In this document: positions 5,424-8,721 of the stretch, piece by piece
Position numbering within the stretch: the stretch's first letter is position 1
How the letters are laid out: each line of letters starts with the position of its first letter
DNA from: VBAS01 sp964444975
GTDB taxonomy: Bacteria; Bacteroidota; Bacteroidia; Chitinophagales; Chitinophagaceae
Assembly: GCA_964444975.1 (NCBI GenBank)
Contig: CAYUJD010000109.1
Coordinates: 1-8,721, forward strand
DNA: 8,721 nucleotides
Direction: 5' to 3'
Translations under genes and position numbers: made by a program
Notes under the pieces: model-generated
Seen by the model: only the letters and a program-made list of their open reading frames with translations
Told to the model about the DNA's origin: nothing
Database searches by the model: none

Positions 5424-7568
5424 ATGGCAGACCTGAAATTTCAAAGAAACTTTGGTATTGCGGCCCATATTGACGCCGGCAAAACCACTACTACCGAACG
5501 TATTCTTCGCTATACCGGCATGATTCACCGTATTGGTGAAGTACACGAAGGCGCCGCTACTACCGACTGGATGGAGCAGGAAAAGGAAAGAGGTATTACA
5601 ATCACTTCTGCAGCCGTAAGCTGCCATTGGAATTTTCCTACCGTGCTGGGTAAACCGACTCCCGATACTAAAAAATATTATTTCAATATTATTGACACAC
5701 CGGGCCACGTTGACTTTACCGTGGAAGTAGAACGCTCCATGCGGGTGCTCGATGGACTAATAGCCCTGTTCAGCGCAGTGGATGGTGTGGAGCCGCAAAG
5801 TGAAACCGTGTGGCGCCAGGCAAACCGCTATAATGTGCCACGTATTGGTTTTGTAAATAAAATGGACCGGGCCGGCGCTGATTTTCTGAACGTGGTAAAG
5901 CAGGTTCGTGAAATGCTTGGCTCCAAAGCAGTGCCTCTGCAACTGCCCATCGGCGCCGAAGATGATTTTAAAGGTGTGGTGGATTTGATAAAAATGAAAG
6001 GCATCATCTGGCACATGGAAACCGAAGGAATGACATTTGATGAAATAGAGGTACCGGCCGATATGCTGGATGAAGCAAAAGAATGGAGGGCACAACTGGT
6101 GGAAGCCGTGGCTGAATACGATGATAAACTGCTGGAAAAGTTTTTTGATAATCCCGACACTATCAGCGAAGATGAAATTCATGAAGCCATACGTAAAGCC
6201 ACCATTGACATGAGCATAGTGCCCATGCTTTGCGGTTCTTCTTTTAAAAATAAAGGCGTACAGACGGCTCTCGATGCCGTTTGCCGTTACCTGCCTTCGC
6301 CGGTGGATGTGGAAGCCATCAAAGGAACGGATCCGAATACGGGTAATGAACTGGTGCGTAAACCCGACCCCAAAGAACCTTTTTCCGCACTGGCATTTAA
6401 AATCATGACCGACCCGTTTGTAGGCCGCCTGGCTTTTTTCCGTTGCTATTCCGGTCATTTGGATTCGGGTTCGTATGTGCTGAATGTAAGAAGCGGCAAG
6501 AAGGAACGCATCAGCCGTATCATGAAAATGTTTGCCAATAAACAAAACCCGATTGATTTCATTGAAGCCGGCGACATTGGTGCGGCAGTAGGTTTTAAAG
6601 AAATAAAAACAGGTGATACGCTTTGCGACGAAAACCATCCCATTGTCCTGGAAAATATGTTTATTCCCGAACCTGTGATTTCGCTGGCCGTAGAGCCCAA
6701 AACCCAGGCCGATGTAGATAAAATGGGAATGGCCATTGCCAAGCTGATTGAAGAAGACCCGACGCTGCGGGTAAAGACCGATGAAGAAACCGGGCAAACC
6801 ATTCTTTCAGGAATGGGAGAATTGCACCTCGAGATTATTGTGGACCGGATGAAAAGAGAATTTAAGGTAGAAGTAAACCAGGGAGCTCCCCAGGTGGCAT
6901 ATAAAGAAGCATTTCAGACAACGATTGAACATCGGGAGACGCTAAAGAAACAAACGGGTGGCCGTGGTAAGTTTGCCGATATTATTTTTGAACTGGGCCC
7001 TGTTGATGCGGAATGGAAAGCTGAAAATCCTGATAAAAACTTCCAGTTTGTAAACGATATTTTTGGCGGCTCGATTCCACGGGAATTTGTTCCCGCAATA
7101 CAAAAAGGATTTGAGCAGGCTATGACAACCGGCGTGCTGGCAAGTTACCCGGTTGATAACATGAAGGTTCGTGTGTTTGATGGAAGCTTTCATGCTGTGG
7201 ACTCCGACTCCATGTCATTTGAACTATGTGCCAAAGCAGGTTTCCGCGAGGCTGCCAGGAAAGCAAAACCTGTATTGCTGGAGCCCATCATGAAAGTAGA
7301 AGTAGTAACGCCTGACCAGTACATGGGTGATGTAACCGGCGACCTGAACCGCAGAAGAGGCATGCTGGAAGGAATGGATAGCCGTGCAGGAGCACAAGTG
7401 ATAAAAGCCAAAGTGCCGCTGAGCGAAATGTTCGGTTATGTAACACAACTTCGTTCGTTAAGCTCGGGTCGTGCATCCTCCACCATGGAGTTTAGTCATT
7501 ATACCCCCGCCCCAACCGGAATCGCCGAGGAAGTGATTGCAAAAGTGAAGGGGAAGGTGAGTGCTTAA
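5424..7568 (+). CDS. fusA: Elongation factor G (EF-G)
   Basis: The translational GTPase that moves tRNA and mRNA through the ribosome and, with RRF, recycles ribosomes. The 714-residue length is close to the usual 690-720. GTPase motifs are AHIDAGKTT (P-loop, 14-22), switch I GAATTDWMEQEKERGIT (43-59), DTPGH (91-95, with the GTPase-activating His) and NKMD (145-148). CGSSFKNKG lies further on. Later domains are marked by GMGELHLEI (about 463-471), GGRGKFAD (about 511-518) and the C-terminal SGRASSTMEFSHY. The switch I sequence and full-length domain IV fit the main translocase rather than a tetracycline-protection protein or divergent paralogue. The ATG at 5424 gives the standard MADLKFQRNFGIAAHID start. 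It has its own promoter, a structured leader and a terminator 22 bp after the stop. No rpsJ or tuf follows. Confidence 0.98.
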   Translation: MADLKFQRNFGIAAHIDAGKTTTTERILRYTGMIHRIGEVHEGAATTDWMEQEKERGITITSAAVSCHWNFPTVLGKPTPDTKKYYFNIIDTPGHVDFTVEVERSMRVLDGLIALFSAVDGVEPQSETVWRQANRYNVPRIGFVNKMDRAGADFLNVVKQVREMLGSKAVPLQLPIGAEDDFKGVVDLIKMKGIIWHMETEGMTFDEIEVPADMLDEAKEWRAQLVEAVAEYDDKLLEKFFDNPDTISEDEIHEAIRKATIDMSIVPMLCGSSFKNKGVQTALDAVCRYLPSPVDVEAIKGTDPNTGNELVRKPDPKEPFSALAFKIMTDPFVGRLAFFRCYSGHLDSGSYVLNVRSGKKERISRIMKMFANKQNPIDFIEAGDIGAAVGFKEIKTGDTLCDENHPIVLENMFIPEPVISLAVEPKTQADVDKMGMAIAKLIEEDPTLRVKTDEETGQTILSGMGELHLEIIVDRMKREFKVEVNQGAPQVAYKEAFQTTIEHRETLKKQTGGRGKFADIIFELGPVDAEWKAENPDKNFQFVNDIFGGSIPREFVPAIQKGFEQAMTTGVLASYPVDNMKVRVFDGSFHAVDSDSMSFELCAKAGFREAARKAKPVLLEPIMKVEVVTPDQYMGDVTGDLNRRRGMLEGMDSRAGAQVIKAKVPLSEMFGYVTQLRSLSSGRASSTMEFSHYTPAPTGIAEEVIAKVKGKVSA

Positions 7569-7590
7569 ATAATTTTTTTTCAATGTAAAT

Positions 7591-7614
7591 CCCGGCCATC
7601 AAGCCGGGTTTTTT
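7591..7614 (+). terminator. Rho-independent terminator of fusA
   Basis: CCCGGC (7591-7596) pairs with GCCGGG (7603-7608) around the loop CATCAA, followed by six T (7609-7614). The all-GC stem and T tract make it convincing. A T8 run (7573-7580) lies between the stop codon and the stem. Confidence 0.9.
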
Positions 7615-7626
7615 ATCGTAGAAATA

Positions 7627-7644
7627 CCCGGCGCATTTGCCGGG
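7627..7644 (+). repeat. Second hairpin with the same stem as the fusA terminator
   Basis: CCCGGC (7627-7632), loop GCATTT, GCCGGG (7639-7644). The stem is identical to that of the fusA terminator 36 bp upstream but has no T tract after it. The two hairpins could pair with each other. It may be a degenerate duplicate of the terminator or part of a structured RNA. Confidence 0.5.
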
Positions 7645-7754
7645 ATAATGTTGTCCTATCGTTTCATGCCCGGATTGGAATTCTTGACAATAATCAAACA
7701 ATTCAAAGCCGGCAGGCCAACTGTTCTATATTAACTTTATATCAATATCCACAT

Positions 7755-7784
7755 AATGAAAGACCCGGGCGGGTCTTTTTCATT
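7755..7784 (+). terminator. Orphan terminator-like hairpin upstream of the DUF4382 gene
   Basis: AAAGACCC (7759-7766) pairs with GGGTCTTT (7771-7778) around a 4-nt GGGC loop, running into TTTTT (7776-7780). AATG (7755-7758) can pair with CATT (7781-7784) beyond a TT bulge. The orientation fits plus-strand transcripts, yet no gene lies between it and the fusA terminator. It could be a back-up terminator for fusA, the end of a small RNA, or an attenuator for the lipoprotein gene that starts 46 bp later. Confidence 0.6.
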
Positions 7785-7830
7785 TTGGCATTAATATTGT
7801 CCCATTTCGTACTACTAAAGAACACAAACC

Positions 7831-8634
7831 ATGAGGAGAATTATTCTGTTTTCTGCGCTGTTTGTATCTATCGCTTCGTTACCCTTTGTTATTTCCTGCA
7901 AAAAAAGCAATACTGACAGCAAACGCAATGCAAGGCTGCAGGTGTACCTGACGGATGCACCCGGTGATTACGAAGCAGTGTATATTGATGTAAAGGATGT
8001 AATGATTAATGTTACCGGCGACACAGTAAATGGCTGGCAAAGCCTGGCGGGAGTAAATGCGGGAGTATATGACCTGCTGAAGCTGGTGAATGACGACGAC
8101 ACACTACTGGCTGATGCCATAATCCCAACTGGGCGGTTACATCAACTGAGGCTGGTGCTTGGCACAGAAAATTATGTGAAGATTGAAGGCACAACGCAAC
8201 TGATAAAGCTGGAAACGCCCAGCGCACAACAAAGCGGCCTTAAGCTGAATATACAGCAGGATGTAGTGGATGGCATTCTTTATACCATCGTGCTCGATTT
8301 TGATGTAGCCCGTTCTATTGTAAAAACCGGCAACAGCAAGTATATTCTAAAACCTTTAATAAGAACGGTGCTGAATGCAGTGGGTGGCAGCATCAGGGGA
8401 GTAGTGATGCCCAAAGATTTTCAAACAGCGGTATATGCCATTAATGGACCCGATACCATTGCCACTACATTTACCGGTACCAATGGCGGCTACCTGATTA
8501 AAGGATTGCCGGCAGGCACTTATTCCGTGTATTATCTGCCTGGGGATACCACTTACCAGGATTCGCTGCGAACCGGTATTTCGGTTATGTTCAATACAGT
8601 GACTATGGTGGATACAACCACCTTGCATCAATAA
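7831..8634 (+). CDS. DUF4382-domain lipoprotein with a C-terminal carboxypeptidase-regulatory-like beta-sandwich
   Basis: A 267-residue envelope protein of unknown function. The N-terminus is a lipoprotein signal: MRR, a hydrophobic stretch (4-20) and lipobox FVISC with Cys23 as the predicted lipidated residue. KK follows it, and there is no Asp at +2 to retain the protein in the inner membrane, so the outer membrane is likely. Residues about 35-182 match the DUF4382 pattern: RLQVYLTDAPGDYEAVYIDVKDV, then GVYDLLKLVNDDDTLLADAIIPTGRLHQLRLVLG, and LDFDVARSIV...GKYILKPLIR-like text near 156-178. Residues about 185-267 (GGSIRGVVMP..., TNGGYLIKGLPAGTYSVYYLPGD) resemble the transthyretin-like fold of carboxypeptidase regulatory domains, common in Bacteroidota surface proteins. 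I saw no clear -7/-33 promoter upstream. Family and localisation are well supported; the role is unknown. Confidence 0.93.
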   Translation: MRRIILFSALFVSIASLPFVISCKKSNTDSKRNARLQVYLTDAPGDYEAVYIDVKDVMINVTGDTVNGWQSLAGVNAGVYDLLKLVNDDDTLLADAIIPTGRLHQLRLVLGTENYVKIEGTTQLIKLETPSAQQSGLKLNIQQDVVDGILYTIVLDFDVARSIVKTGNSKYILKPLIRTVLNAVGGSIRGVVMPKDFQTAVYAINGPDTIATTFTGTNGGYLIKGLPAGTYSVYYLPGDTTYQDSLRTGISVMFNTVTMVDTTTLHQ

Positions 8635-8688
8635 TTTATTTTGAACAATGGAGCGATAGCCGAAGAACTTTTTTAACTTTAGAAACAA

Positions 8689-8713
8689 GCCATCAGTATC
8701 AGCTGGTGGCTTT
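8689..8713 (+). terminator. Probable terminator after the DUF4382 gene
   Basis: GCCATCAG (8689-8696) pairs with CTGGTGGC (8703-8710) through eight positions, one of them G-U, around the loop TATCAG. It is followed by TTTCAGTTTT. The T tract is interrupted, so termination may be weak. It lies 54 bp after the stop codon, at the right edge of the window. Confidence 0.55.
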
Positions 8714-8721
8714 CAGTTTTA

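Noticed and set aside
5757..6797. A 346-codon open frame on the minus strand inside fusA
   Set aside because: It is fully antisense to a well-supported EF-G gene. Its translation is rich in His, Phe and Ile in a way typical of an opposite-strand shadow and shows no family motif.
7684..7689. TTGACA, identical to the E. coli -35 consensus
   Set aside because: No TATAAT-like element at 16-18 bp, and the primary sigma factor of Bacteroidota uses different elements. Taken as chance.
7784..7817. TTTG at 7784-7787 and TACTACTA at 7810-7817 as a promoter for the DUF4382 gene
   Set aside because: The second element matches TAnnTTTG poorly and the first lies within or next to the terminator-like hairpin.
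8669..8674. The T6 run after the DUF4382 gene as the terminator
   Set aside because: No stem precedes it. The hairpin at 8689-8710 is the better candidate.

Overview
The window looks like a chromosomal segment from a member of the Bacteroidota, most plausibly the Chitinophagales/Sphingobacteriales side. Three things point there: the protein sequences (type II branched-chain aminotransferase, Bacteroidota-style EF-G, a DUF4382 lipoprotein, a sigma/anti-sigma pair of the kind common in Chitinophagaceae), the near absence of Shine-Dalgarno sequences, and two good Bacteroidota promoters (TTTG/CTTG, a 19-20 bp spacer, then TACCTTTG) ahead of rpsL and fusA. The lineage is inferred from sequence character, not from a search.

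Minus strand, 1-2951: a tightly packed run transcribed right to left. The order is a small uncharacterised protein with a uracil-DNA-glycosylase-like layout (2448-2951), rdgB (XTP/dITP pyrophosphatase, 1840-2451), an ECF sigma factor (1287-1862, TTG start), a single-pass membrane protein that is probably its anti-sigma factor (430-1290), and a hotdog-fold acyl-CoA thioesterase (394 down to the window edge). Successive overlaps are 4 bp, 23 bp and 4 bp, then a 35 bp gap, so the first four are almost certainly co-transcribed and translationally coupled. The thioesterase has an apparent frameshift at a run of eight A residues: its conserved C-terminal sequence continues in the -1 frame.

Plus strand, 3021-4085: ilvE, divergent from that operon across a 69 bp gap, ending in a perfect 13-bp-stem terminator.

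Plus strand, 4202-7614: translation genes. rpsL and rpsG form one unit with its own promoter and terminator. fusA follows as a separate unit with its own promoter, an approximately 80-nt leader containing a bulged hairpin, and its own terminator. The classical str operon is therefore split here, and no rpsJ or tuf follows fusA.

Plus strand, 7615-8721: a 216 bp stretch rich in inverted repeats with no convincing gene, including a second CCCGGC/GCCGGG hairpin and an orphan terminator-like hairpin. Then comes a DUF4382 lipoprotein gene (7831-8634) and a probable terminator at the right edge. No CRISPR array, insertion sequence, tRNA or rRNA was seen.

Most of the window is ordinary housekeeping DNA. 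The points most worth a second look are the glycosylase-like protein coupled to rdgB, the frameshift at the A8 run, the split str operon with its structured fusA leader, and the hairpin-rich gap after fusA.
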